In this document: one piece after another, positions 11,935 to 22,153 of the stretch
Layout: every line of letters begins with the position of its first letter
How positions within the stretch are numbered: position 1 is the stretch's first letter
Assembly: GCF_029227915.1 (NCBI RefSeq)
Contig: NC_079875.1
Coordinates: 24,374,001 to 24,438,000 of the forward strand
Reading direction: 5' to 3'
DNA: 64,000 nucleotides
DNA from: Hydractinia symbiolongicarpus
Taxonomy: Eukaryota; Cnidaria; Hydrozoa; Anthoathecata; Hydractiniidae
Position numbers and translations under genes: made by a program
The notes under the pieces: model-generated
Database searches by the model: none
Told to the model about the DNA's origin: nothing
Seen by the model: only the letters and a program-made list of their open reading frames with translations

Positions 11935-13939
11935 CTAGCCTTCCCTTGCTAAGGCAATTGCGATTGATTTATCTAAAAAATATTTTTTCGTTTGACTGTA
12001 AAATGTTGAAATTGAATCTAGGTTACGTATATTTTTTGGCAAATCATTAAAAACTTTAGACACTTGGTTGTTAAAAGTGCCATTTTCACCAGGTTCAATC
12101 ATTATTCCATTATCAATAGATCGGAGAGTCCTTTTGAAATTGAGCTTTTTCAAAGACAAGTAGTCCGGCCACTTTTCATCGTTTAAAGCTTTGAAACCTG
12201 CGATCGAGAGGTCCAATTCACAACGTTGCTCAACAAGAAGCCAACCCAAACTTGTCACATCTTTCAGGGTGCAGTAGCGACGGAGAACGTACCCGGCTGC
12301 ACACGACTGTACACGTTGGATGCGCTTTTTCAAGTATTGCGGAATTTGATCGTACACGGTATTGCAATAACTCAGTTTGGAGAGGACAAGAGATTCCGCG
12401 AGTGTTTTCCGAACTCTATACGGGGTGAATCTCTTGAACCTTTTTACCGTTTGTAAATTTGCGTAAGCTGACTTTGTTGCATAATTCACTTGAGGTAACC
12501 AGGAGAGGTTTTCGTCCATTTGGATACCGAGTATCTTGACATACAGTTCTTGTCTTACTGATCGGCCTTCTGAACGTAGGAGGTAGGATCGATCTGATGG
12601 CAGTGATCTGGGTTTTCGAATAACCATCATTTGTAATTTGTCGCTGTTGAAAATCAGACCATTATCTCTCGACCAGTTGCATAGTGATGTTAGGTCTAGT
12701 TCAATTGCCTTGATGGATTCGAAAAGGTTTTGTTTGGGACATGATTTGCAGAGGGTCGTATCATCGGCATATTGGATGGAGGGTGTTTGGATTTCATTTG
12801 GTAGGTCTGCAACGTATATGTTGATAAAATCGGGCCAAGGATACTTCCTTGCGGCACTCCGAAGAAAATATTTTTGGTTTGGGATTTTCGGTCATCGACC
12901 TGTACATATTGTTTTCTGTTCGACAGATAACTGACGATAAGTGAAATAATTGATTGTCCAAATCCTAATCGGCTCAGTTTGCGTACCAATATTGAATGGT
13001 CGATGGTATCGAACGCTTTGGAATAATCGATCATTACTGCGATGGTTATGTCATTTTTGTTCATTGCTTTTACAATATCGTCACGCAGTTTCAAGAGAAG
13101 AGTGGTGGTGGAATGTCCTTTTCGGAATCCTGATTGTGTCGTGTTGTATACTTTGGATTCGACGAAGGTTAGTATTTGGTTCAAGATTACTCTCTCGAAG
13201 ATTTTTGATAGGATTGGTAAGATGGAGACTGGACGGAAGTCTTTTGCCACTGTTGGATTCGCAACTTTTGGAATTGGACAGACGCGTGCCAGTTTCCATA
13301 GATCAGGGAATGATCTTGTGGTGATGCAACTGTTTATGATGTGAACAAGTGGGACGTGATGTAGTCATGGACTGGCTTCAGGAATTTGACAGGGATATTA
13401 TCATGGCCGCTCGAGCAGTCACTCCGAAGATTTCGAATGATCTTGTTTACCTCTTCATAGGTTGTTTCGTGCATTTGTAGTAACTGTTCGGTATCAAGTG
13501 GTAGTGCAGATATGAGCTGTTTGGGATTCAAGGGAACGTTTTCTTTCTCGCAAAGACGAGATGCGAGTGTGGTATAGTGATCATTCAGTTTATCAGGATC
13601 AAACTTTATTCTAGCGGTTGGTGGTTTGAGAATCCTGTGGATAGTTTTCCATACTTCCTTAGGATTACTCGATGATAACGATTTTAGAATGAATTTTGAC
13701 TTGGCTTTTCTGATAAGTTTTTTGTGGTTGTTTCGGAGCTTAACGTATTCACTGTTGTCTCTAGATTTGGTTTTTCGTATCTCTTCGAGAGCATTTTTGG
13801 AGTTGTTGATTATAGGGTCTTGCATCCAGGGAGCAGGAGGTCTTGTGAATCTGGTACGTTTCAATGGAGCGTGTCGTGATAAACATTCAGTAATCAGATG
13901 GTTTAGCATTGATACTTTGTCAGTCAGTAATGTAGTCAT
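11935..13939 (-). pseudogene. LINE ORF, C-terminal half: reverse transcriptase
   Basis: Three consecutive minus-strand frames together cover a complete LINE reverse transcriptase. The first (about 13334-13939) holds the linker up to SGHDNIPVKFLKP. The second (about 12830-13355) holds DFRPVS, a QSGFRKGHST-type motif, the D-x-SKAFD catalytic block and GVPQGSILGP. The third (11935 to about 12840) holds the catalytic YADD at 12760-12771 and the C-terminal region to the stop. Frame changes fall near 13930, near 13355 and near 12830, the last consistent with loss of one base just after GPIL. The catalytic residues survive but the frame does not, so this is a recently dead copy. Confidence 0.9.
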
Positions 13940-15248
13940 TTAGCGAAAAACGTTTTTCATCGCGAATGACTTTGTATCTTGGTTCGAACCGCTGTTTGCG
14001 AATGTTTATAATGACGTAACCGAGGTAATGATCACTTATTTCGTCGGTTTTGATGACGTTCTGGTGGATGATTTTCTCAGGTAGGTTCGTCGAGATATGG
14101 TCGATTAAGGTCTTATCTTTTCTTGTTGGTTTTGTAACATGCTGCGATAATTCAAACGTATTCAAAATGTTCATATATGTTTCTTGACTGACCGATTTAG
14201 TGAGAAGGTCGATATTAAAGTCACCACAAATGACGATTGGACCGTGCCATTTTGCGTAAACTTGACTCAGGAGATGTTCGAATTTGTCACACCATTCTCT
14301 TTTCTCGCCTTCTTTGGAGCTTGGTTGGTATATGCATCCGACGAGATAGTGAGAGTTTTTGTTCTTACCGTTGACTTCAACCCAGAATTGTTCGATGGAA
14401 GGATCAATTTTCGGAATATCAGTTCGTTCTTTAAAGGTTATTGATTCTTTTAAGTATATTCCTACACCTCCACCCTTACTTCCTCGATGGTTACCTTTGA
14501 ATACATAGTCTGGGATTTGAAAATATTTTTCTTGAGTTTTGTTCTGGAGCCATGTTTCTGTTACGCAGACGATATCGAAATTGTAGTCTTCAATCATTTG
14601 TTTGAATTCGGTGAGAGATGAAAGAAGACTTTGTGTGTTGATGGTCGCTATTGATGTGTGATTTCGATTATCACGAAGAGCTTTGATGTGTTCGCTTGAA
14701 ACTTTCCAGTCTGCAGTAGGTTCTACTTCAACAGGTGGATTCTGATCAGTGGATATATTTTGGAAGGGTAGTTCTGAATGCGTGCATTTTGAACAGATCC
14801 AGGGTGTTTCCTCTCTGGATGGTAGCGGTTTGCGGTTGACTGTTGTACATGAAGCGTGACAGATGTTCATGCAGGAAGTACACCGGAGTCTCTTTTGATT
14901 GCAACGAACAGTTTTGAAGCAGTATTGACAGGGTGAAGGGCCTGGGTTTGGTTCAATATCGGCAGAGAGGTAGAGGAGTAGATGAAGTAAGTGTTTATTG
15001 TTTAACTTTCTCGTTTGCAGTTTCGTACCTTGAGCTCATAATGAAGTTACGGTAAATGTTTCTCGGATGCTCCCGTAAGTGGTTTCGTGAGATTCGATAC
15101 CATTTGAAGTGATAAACTGACACTTACGGATTAGAAGTTGCGAGAGGAAGATTGTAGAGAGTAGCGTCAATCTCAAGGATGGTCTGTTTTCTGACGTTTT
15201 TCTCATTTTTCTCTGGAACCGTTGGACGAATTGATGCCAGAATTTCAC
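13920..15248 (-). pseudogene. LINE ORF, N-terminal half: leader, 2A-like motif, PHD-like finger, endonuclease
   Basis: One minus-strand frame runs from a Met at 15248 to a stop at 13920, interrupted by a TGA at 15036-15038. After the TGA come a leucine-rich stretch and the 2A-like motif (14937-14960). A PHD-like finger follows (14784-14930) with spacing C-x2-C-x12-C-x2-C-x4-H-x2-C-x17-C-x2-C and a Trp two residues before the last pair. Numbering from the Met at 14870, the endonuclease shows N78, E105 in VTETW, Y181 in IYQP, D217 and N219 in GDFN, D257, and SDH at 279-281. These are the known catalytic positions of LINE apurinic-type endonucleases, which nick target DNA. The frame ends prematurely at NDYITD, where a small deletion or frameshift moves translation into the next frame. 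Confidence 0.88.
14937..14960 (-). other. 2A-like ribosome-skipping motif in the LINE ORF
   Basis: The minus strand encodes D-I-E-P-N-P-G-P, an exact match to the 2A consensus D-(V/I)-E-x-N-P-G-P, in frame with the finger and endonuclease. It is preceded by a hydrophobic HLLLYLSA-like stretch. Known 2A peptides make the ribosome skip the last Gly-Pro bond, releasing the upstream peptide. 2A-like sequences near the N-terminus are described for some non-LTR retrotransposons. Activity here is inferred, not shown. Confidence 0.8.
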
Positions 15249-15333
15249 AATATATGCACCTCACCTTCGAGCAACTTTTTGAGTACTTTTTGTGTGCAAA
15301 GCAGCGATTTATTCAAGTATGTGAAGCGAAAAC

Positions 15334-15872
15334 TTTTGTTTGTATGTGACAATTATCTCCTTGGAAAAAGGAAGAAATGTGTGTTTTTAGGTGAACATTC
15401 TTTAGAGGAGCAAAGTCTCTAAACCTTAGATCTAAGACTTAACTGGTCGAGTTTATCATTGTGCGTGTCGTTTTTATTTTTTATTTTTTAATTATTTCCT
15501 TGAAAAAGGGAGAATTATGCTCCTACAGGCATTTTCTGTAGAGGAGTATAACCCTTAGTTTGTTTCCAAAGACCTAACAGGTTGAGTTCATCATTTTTAT
15601 GTTGTGTAGTACTATGTAACTGTCAGTAGATGTTGTGATGTAATATTTATGGACGGTCTTTAGTTCTTGTAAAAAAGGGAGATCTCGTATTGAATAAAGA
15701 TCTCTAGAGGGTGTAACCTCTACAATTCACGCCGTGGCACTCAAACAAGTCCGTGTTGTCCTCCCAATCAACCTACGTATGATTAATAACGATAGCAATT
15801 TTGAAAGCTACAAGTTTCATGCTTTGCAGCGGTGAAAACGATTGTCGCATGGGAAGTCGCGTGTGTACTTTT

Positions 15873-15943
<71 letters not shown>

Positions 15944-17350
15944 TCAAATATACGCGGCCGGGTCCGGGATTTACGAGAATCTCTGCGTGTCCCTTTTCGA
16001 GCAATTAAGCAGCTTTCACTTGACTGCTGATCAAATATGATACTATTTTTTAAAAGTACAACTTGCAGAAAGAATTCAACTACAGTGATCCTCTTATGAA
16101 TTTGACATACAGCAAACACAAAATCTCTAAATAGAAAGTAATGTTACACAAAGAAAAACTGAAGCAAATTCGCCAACATATGACGAATGAACAACTCTAC
16201 GAATATAATTGCCGACAATGTAAGGTGCTTCAAATTGGTTGTCGGCGCTTCTATTGTAATCTGGGAAAGTTTTATGATGCCATACGGTGATATAGCGGTG
16301 GGAATTAAAGTTATTGCCAACGATTTGTCCATGTGGAAAACGCTTCACGATCGATCATGTTATATCCTAGAACATCGTATGGTTACAAACTGGCTTTAAA
16401 CGAAAGTATCGTTTTGTTAACTGCGTTCACCAATATTTTACTAAGAATAACAATTATTTAAGAATACAAATTATTAGACTTAACAGTTCGAGTGTGATAA
16501 TTTGCAAAATACATCGTTGTTCGCTGTTATCCGTACTTTTCTGCCTAGCATTGACCAACTATGTTTTCAAATGATCTAGCGACAGACTGGAAACTTCCCA
16601 TGTATTTTGTCGATGTATTTGATAAGGATCTACGATATGGATCATTAGCCAAGTTTTATTCGTTGCAGTCCATCACCTACTTTCATGCAATGAAGTTGCC
16701 TGCCATTTATACCACATTGGTGTCGGGTCGAGTTTTTAATTGTCTTTGCGCGTTATGTTTTTTTTCTATGGGCCTTCTCAAGACCTTGGCCTCCATTGTA
16801 ATCTGAATCCTCCTTTTTATCACCACTAATCAAGACCCTTTGCTTACACATGTCTCTTATAAATCCATATAAATAAGCCACTATTCGCCCCATCCAATTT
16901 TTATGAGCTTGCAAGACAGAGTGCATGCAGTTGTCAAAAAATATTTTTATTATACTTTTAAGAACGATGTTTCTAAATTTTAAAGGTAGTTAGTAACGAG
17001 TTTATTGGATTGTGACTGACAATATTTTCCCCTGTGGCTGACGATATTTTTTTTTTTCGATATTTTTGCATTCCTTCTTTTGGGCGATTAAAGGTGCGTA
17101 ATCACCCTGTTGGAAAAAATTTTTGAGGTGCCTATTTTATTGCAAAAATTAAAAGATATATATAAGAAAACATTATCCTGAAAATTTTATTGAAAACTGA
17201 CAACCAGAACATGTTGAAATGTTTCATAGAAAAAACAACCTCACCCCAATTTCTCTTCGCCTACAGAACCGATATTTCATTGCATTGTACGAATGTTTTC
17301 ATAAATGTATCAACAAAAATCCAAACATGATAAATCCGATAAATCAATAA
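15334..17350. repeat. 4.4-kb tandem repeat, copy 3, right part
   Basis: This continues copy 3 after the LINE, beginning with the TTTTGTTTG that follows the insertion point in intact copies. Its (AT)n tract at 15880-15939 has 30 dinucleotides, against 11 in copies 1 and 2. That difference accounts for nearly all of its extra length. Confidence 0.96.
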
Positions 17351-19005
17351 AAGTTTCTGTGTTATTCTTTTTTATTTAAACGTTTTAACTTACTGAAATC
17401 AGACTTCTTTGCAACACCGACCTTTTCTTGTTGTTGCTGTTTATAAAAACAGCTTCGCCTCGCTAGCTGTCTTGCTTTTTGATTATTTTACTTTGTTCAA
17501 ACAGTTACTGGTTTCCTTATGGAGACATTATCAGATCTAGACAATCGGGGTACTTAAATTTTTAGAATTCCCCCCTTTATGCTCTAAATTTCATTATCTC
17601 CATAGTGCTTCAACTATCTCTAACTATCACAATGAGCATTCTCCCCCGTTGGGTTTTTTTGCTTATAATATGCAATAATCCCGGTCATGCTAATAAAAAA
17701 GAAAGAGCATGATATGCATCATAATTAATAACCACGAGACAATGCTGTAATTTCTTCTGTTTTGTTTTGTCTGGTCTCCAAAAATAATGGCGAATAGAAT
17801 AAAGAGAAAATTAAGTCATTTCTTCTGTGCCTTTCCAATAGGAATTCTGTGATAAAATCTCTAGCCATTTTTTGATGCCATGTCTTGCAAAGAAAAAACA
17901 AGCCAAAAAACAGCGTAAACGAAGCGTACCATAACGGCGATTTTATCGAACTACATCCCAGTACTCATTTAAAGTTAAGGCTGTTTGTTTACTACGGTTT
18001 CATACGAACATTTTGCGACGGCACGCTTATTAGACGGGAATAAGAGATCAACAAGATCAATAATTCCATTTCTGGAAATAAATAAAAAATGTACATGCCT
18101 TGAATTGGTTGCAAGCATTAAAAAACGACCGATAATTCCGTTACCATTATCCAATTGGGATAGTATGAAAGCCATACTTTTAACTTAAGTTGAACCTGCT
18201 TTAAGGAAAAGAAATGTAATGATAATTAAAGACGGTTAACATGGCGAAGCTAAAGCAACCATTGTCACCTGTTGACCCTTCGAATTTTCTCTGGGCTCCT
18301 TGAACGTCAAATGCAATCTGATGGGAAAGTGGACTTTCAATTTAACACTCAGCAAGATGTAGTATAGATTTTGTTTGTGGTTTTGGACGCACTTAGGGAT
18401 TTTCCCCTGTGCGCCTCGGTAAATGTCGAAATGTAGGACATTTTAACACTGCCACAGAAATATGGGTCGAAACCTACCTACCCTTGGTTAAAGTTCTGTT
18501 CATCTTTTCAAATGTGTTGTGTCCTTTTTATTTTTTTATTTTTTTTTAATTAATTCCTTGCAAAAAGGGAGAATTGTGCTTTTAGAGGCATTTTCTCTAG
18601 AGGAGTACAACCTCTAGCTTATTTCCAAAGACCTAACAGGTTGAGTTCATCATTGCGGTGGCTTGCCACCTCTTTGTAAATTATTTTCTTCTCTTCCAAA
18701 GACCTAACAGGTTGAGTTCATCATTGCGGTGGCTTGCCATCTCTTTTGTAAATTATTTTCTTTAGAAAATAAAATATATAAAACAAAAATAGTAAACACT
18801 TTTATTATAACTACCAGGTTAAGTCACTTGAGAGAGAAGTTGTGTGACTACTGATGACCTGAAAGGGACCTTAGTTAAGGTGAACCCGCTCAACTTCTTA
18901 GTGCACCAGTTAGTTCAGTGAAAAGGTTCAAAGCTGTTGGTGTACTTTGTGGGATTGGGCACGTAGTAGTCATAATAAAAATAAAAATAAAAACAAATAA
19001 AAATT
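17351..19005. repeat. 4.4-kb tandem repeat, copy 4, truncated
   Basis: This is the fourth copy, matching copy 1 from position 1 to about 1655. It then passes directly into the inverted-repeat element at 19010. The right flank of that element (22154 on) does not match the continuation of the unit, so the array ends here. Small private changes include an A replacing G near 17444 and a T replacing C near 17785. Confidence 0.95.
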
Positions 19006-19209
19006 TATCTTGGGCCCCATTAACAAGATTTTGTCCGTTAAGGTCTTCACCTCTTAACGGATCCTCCCCCAAAAAACTGAAATGATTCGCTGGTTTACGA
19101 CAATATGCTCTTCCTACTAGCTCGTGATGTTGAGACTGTGCTGCCATCTTGATGCCTTCTAAAACATTTCGGGGTTGATTATAATGCTCTGACATTTTCA
19201 GTCAAGTTA

Positions 19210-19247
19210 AGCTGGATTTCCATCAGTGCGAATTCTCTTATCGCTCT
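19210..19247 (+). repeat. Harbinger left terminal inverted repeat
   Basis: This 38-bp repeat matches the reverse complement of 22060-22097 at most positions. The outermost part, through CAGTGCGAAT, is the best conserved. Confidence 0.85.
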
Positions 19248-19551
19248 GGCTTTTTTGACCCATTGATCTTTTTTCGCACTAGTGGAAATTGCAGAGCGAC
19301 ACTTTTTTTTGCTGTTATCGCCCAATTTCAGTGTGATAGTCAGAGCGACAATTATCAAAAAGTTTTGATATTTATCGCTCTGAGTTTTCGCCCAAAAGTG
19401 CAACTTCGAAGAAATACCGAATGTCCATTTAAAAATATTGAATAGATTCTATTGAAATTTAACTTCAGCACATGCTTACACGTGTTGAGTACAAGAAATA
19501 GTTTCATATGTGTTGTGAACCGAGCAGTCTTGTAAAAAAAGTTTTTATAAA

Positions 19552-20581
19552 ATGGGAAAAAGAAATAGGTGCGACTTAAGGGAAGATGAATATTTAGCAG
19601 AGGCTGTTCGAAATCTTTCATGTCTGTACGACAAAAGTTGCAAAGAGTATCGAGAAAAAGATCCAGTGGTAAATGCTTGGAAGAATGTTGAGGAGGAGTT
19701 AGGATGTGAAGAGGGTAAAGTTTATCCTTGTTTGTCAGTTCAATGCGCTACATTTTTGCGCTGTTAAAACTTGAGCGTATTCAGCTTGTTCTATTACTTA
19801 TTTGGAAAAAAAATGTGTTTAAATTCAACTGTTTTAAGGTGAAGCTATTCGAAGATGGGACAACTTGAAAAAAAGATACAGCAAGAAAGAGAATAACCTA
19901 AAAAAGAAATCTGCATCGGGATCAGGTTTGGCTGACGTTAAATCATGTGTCAAAGATTTGAAAGAATACTCTTTTTTATCTTGGCTTGATAAGCATTATC
20001 AAATGAGAGACACAAAATCAAATATAGCGGCTCCGGAGGATGAGGAAGATATTGATTCTTATTTGGAGGCAGCGGTTGAAGATTATTTAAATAGCGAGAA
20101 TGACCCTGCTACAAAATCACCAAGTTTGGCCAAGATGACAACTATTGATCCACCATCTGTTACTTCAACAAAGAGGAGCGGGCGTAAGAGTACGAAAGAA
20201 GAAACAGAAACGTTTGCTTTAAAGAGCATCGGCAAGGCTTTTGCATTGAAAGCAACTCAACGTGGTAGTGCTAAAAAGGACGCAGATGGCCTGTTTGGGG
20301 AAATGGTTGCTGAAGAATTAAGACAAGTATCTGGGCGAAGCAAGATTATGCTAAAGCACAAAAGTCAAACCGCAATCTATGAATGTCAAATGGAGGCTTG
20401 GAATGGGTCGCAGCCTTAACGACAGCTACACATGATGTCCCCACCCTCAACTCCTAGTTTTGGTAATTCTCTCCATTTCAACGCCTATGGAAGCCCCGTA
20501 TACCAGCAACAGCAGCCATTGCATGAAGATAAAACCGATCATAAAGGGTATTACACAAATTTGTTGAATGAAAAACAATAG
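19552..20581 (+). pseudogene. Harbinger MADF-domain accessory protein, two exons, premature stop
   Basis: Exon 1 is 19552-19714 and exon 2 starts at 19839. The intron has a GTAAAG donor and a TTTTAAG acceptor. Joining them keeps the frame across a MADF domain of about residues 12-95 (conserved YLAEAVRN, AWKNVEEEL, IRRWDNLKKRYS, FLSWLDKHY). An acidic and Ser/Thr-rich linker follows, then a C-terminal helix region around FGEMVAEELRQ, typical of Harbinger accessory proteins. In this superfamily the second protein binds DNA and helps bring the transposase to the nucleus and the element ends. A TAA at 20417-20419 stops translation at 247 residues. The same frame stays open for 53 more codons, including a QQQQ tract, to TAG at 20579-20581. 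The TAA is therefore probably a mutation, although a functional 247-residue protein is not excluded. Confidence 0.82.
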
Positions 20582-20693
20582 TTTTTTTTGCATAAGACAA
20601 AATTGTAAATACAACATTGTAAAAGGTCTTTTCAAAATATTTATGTACGCCTTACATGTCGGTACTGCCATTCAACAGCACCCTCTTTACTAT

Positions 20694-22015
20694 TCACAAA
20701 ATCCTTGATTGCTTCCCGCATTTCTGTAGCACTTCTTTCTGGCCGGGAGCCCCGTACATTACATAAGTCATGAAGACATCCTTCGTTCTGCCCCACCTGT
20801 CTCTCCATTCCCCAGGCGTAATCTCCCCATTCGTGTCTGTGCTATCGACAAAACCATTTGGACAATACATTGCGGCTTCAGTTTTGCGTAAGTAATTGTG
20901 TAAAGCAATTGCTCCGAGCGTAAAATTTTCAACATTTTTTACCGATGCTTTTATTGGGAGGCTAAATATTCTCCATCTAGCCCGCAATAAGCCGAACGCG
21001 TTTTCAATAACACGCCTGGCACGAGAGAGGCGATAGTTATATACTCTCTCAGGCTCGTTCAGCTTGCCAGGATATGGGCGCATCATATTTTTCTTTAAGG
21101 GGAAAGCTTCATATCCAACTAGAAAATGGGTAATGGGTCAAATTTACATCCAGCTAGTGACGTAGGTGGTGGGATTTGAAGGGATTGATTTTCCAAGACA
21201 CCACAGTCGTTGTTACTTCCATATTGTCCTACATCTACGAGAATGAAGTTGTACTCATCATCACAGACTGCTAACAGTATGATGCTGTAGAACCCCTTGT
21301 AATTGAATAGAGCGATCCTGAATTGGGAGGGTTTTCCATGGCAATATGTTTCCCATCGATTGCCCCTATACAATGTGTGAAATTCCACGTGTCTTCGAAT
21401 TCATTTTCGATTCTTAACCACTCTTCTTTGGACATAGGGGGTCTTACATATTCGCTTAGGTTCTCCCAAATTTCTACAGCTGTTTCAGACAGAATTCGTG
21501 AAATAGCACTCGCGCTAATGCGAAAGTTAAATGATAGAGATTGTTGAGAATCTCCTGAGGCAAGATAACGTAAAGTAAGAGCCAAGCGTTCAGCTGCAGG
21601 AATTGAATTTCGAAAATTTGTGTCTCTTTTTTGGATTGATGGACCTACCAGAGACAATAAATGTTGAATCTATCAGGAGACATTCGAAGAAATCTATGAA
21701 ATAAAATATTAAATAAAGTTTCAAAGAAAGAAATAATAGAAATGCTCTCCATAACTATCAAAAGGAAGCAAACTTGGAACTAAAATTTACTAGATACCTA
21801 AAGTAAAATTCTCTATCGTGCAATTTCATTTCTTAAAGCAGTTGATTATACACTCCTTTCAATTCTCTTTGTCTATAAATTTGACAAACCCAAGAAAATG
21901 GCGATTTTCTTCGTCTCTTTTTCCTTATAGTTCTAATGACTATTAAGGCAGCTACAGCTTCTTCTTTTCGCACAAAAAATAATTTGTATTGGCATGCTAT
22001 CGCACTGAAACTCAT
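20694..22015 (-). pseudogene. Harbinger DDE transposase (HARBI1-like), broken
   Basis: Minus-strand exon 1 runs 22015-21798, with a basic RKKRRRK tract and then KLHDREFYFR. A 104-bp intron (21694-21797, GT-AG) follows, and exon 2 starts at 21693 with FLRMSPDRFN. Next come a helix-turn-helix-like region and the catalytic blocks: IDGKH (first Asp, near 21355), GSNNDCGV (second Asp) and RRVIENAFG (Glu). These make up the DDE nuclease of PIF/Harbinger transposases, which cuts and pastes the element. Damage: an in-frame TAA at 21833-21835, and frameshifts near 21663, near 21328 (after GSLY) and near 21124 (before FLVGYEAFPL). The gene is dead although its catalytic residues persist. Confidence 0.87.
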
Positions 22016-22059
22016 TTGCAGCGTAGAACTCCTGTCGCACTAAAATTTTGTGTAATTTT

Positions 22060-22097
22060 AGAGCGATAGAAAGATTCGCACTGGTGGAAATCCGCCT
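22060..22097 (-). repeat. Harbinger right terminal inverted repeat
   Basis: This is the partner of the left repeat. It is followed directly by the TTA target duplication at 22098-22100. Confidence 0.85.
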
Positions 22098-22153
22098 TTA
22101 TAGAACAATAAAAAATGGTTTTTAATGGACAATATCCTATTATCAGGGCCCAA

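Larger units (their letters stand above)
11250..15333 (-). mobile_element. CR1-clade-like LINE, nearly full length, degraded
   Basis: This is a minus-strand non-LTR retrotransposon of about 4.08 kb inserted in copy 3 of the 4.4-kb unit. On the minus strand it reads: a short leader, a 2A-like motif, a PHD-like finger, an AP-type endonuclease, a reverse transcriptase with YADD, and a 3' UTR. It ends in AATAAA (11287-11292 on the plus strand as TTTATT) and a 33-base A-tail. The insertion point is known by comparison with copies 1 and 2. The target duplication is ambiguous because the A-tail merges with it: AAAGTTTT on the left against AAACTTTT on the right, or only TTTT. The domain set suggests the CR1/L2 group. 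The coding frame is broken, so it is probably immobile. Confidence 0.93.
19210..22097. mobile_element. PIF/Harbinger DNA transposon, 2.9 kb
   Basis: Inverted repeats at 19210-19247 and 22060-22097 (AG..GGATTTCCA(T/C)CAGTGCGAAT at the outer end) are flanked by TTA at 19207-19209 and 22098-22100. A TTA/TAA target duplication is the signature of this superfamily. Inside are the two expected genes, arranged convergently: a MADF-domain protein on the plus strand and a DDE transposase on the minus strand. Both are broken. Copies of a TRTCGCWCT-like word crowd both ends. Confidence 0.93.
19010..22153. mobile_element. Small TIR element (MITE-like) hosting the Harbinger
   Basis: Imperfect 32-bp inverted repeats face each other at 19010-19041 and 22122-22153. 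Both begin TTGGGCCC at their outer ends and share GAT(T/A)TTGTCC(G/A)TTAA, with about three quarters of positions identical. Removing the Harbinger and one copy of its TTA leaves an element of about 250 bp. It has no gene of its own that I recognise. I could not find a target duplication: the left flank is the 4.4-kb unit and the right flank is unrelated. The superfamily is therefore undetermined and one side may be rearranged. Confidence 0.6.

Noticed and set aside
18890-19195. 101-codon minus-strand frame across the end of the 4.4-kb unit and the outer TIR element
   Set aside because: It spans a junction between unrelated repeats, and its C-terminal part is translated A/T-rich array sequence.
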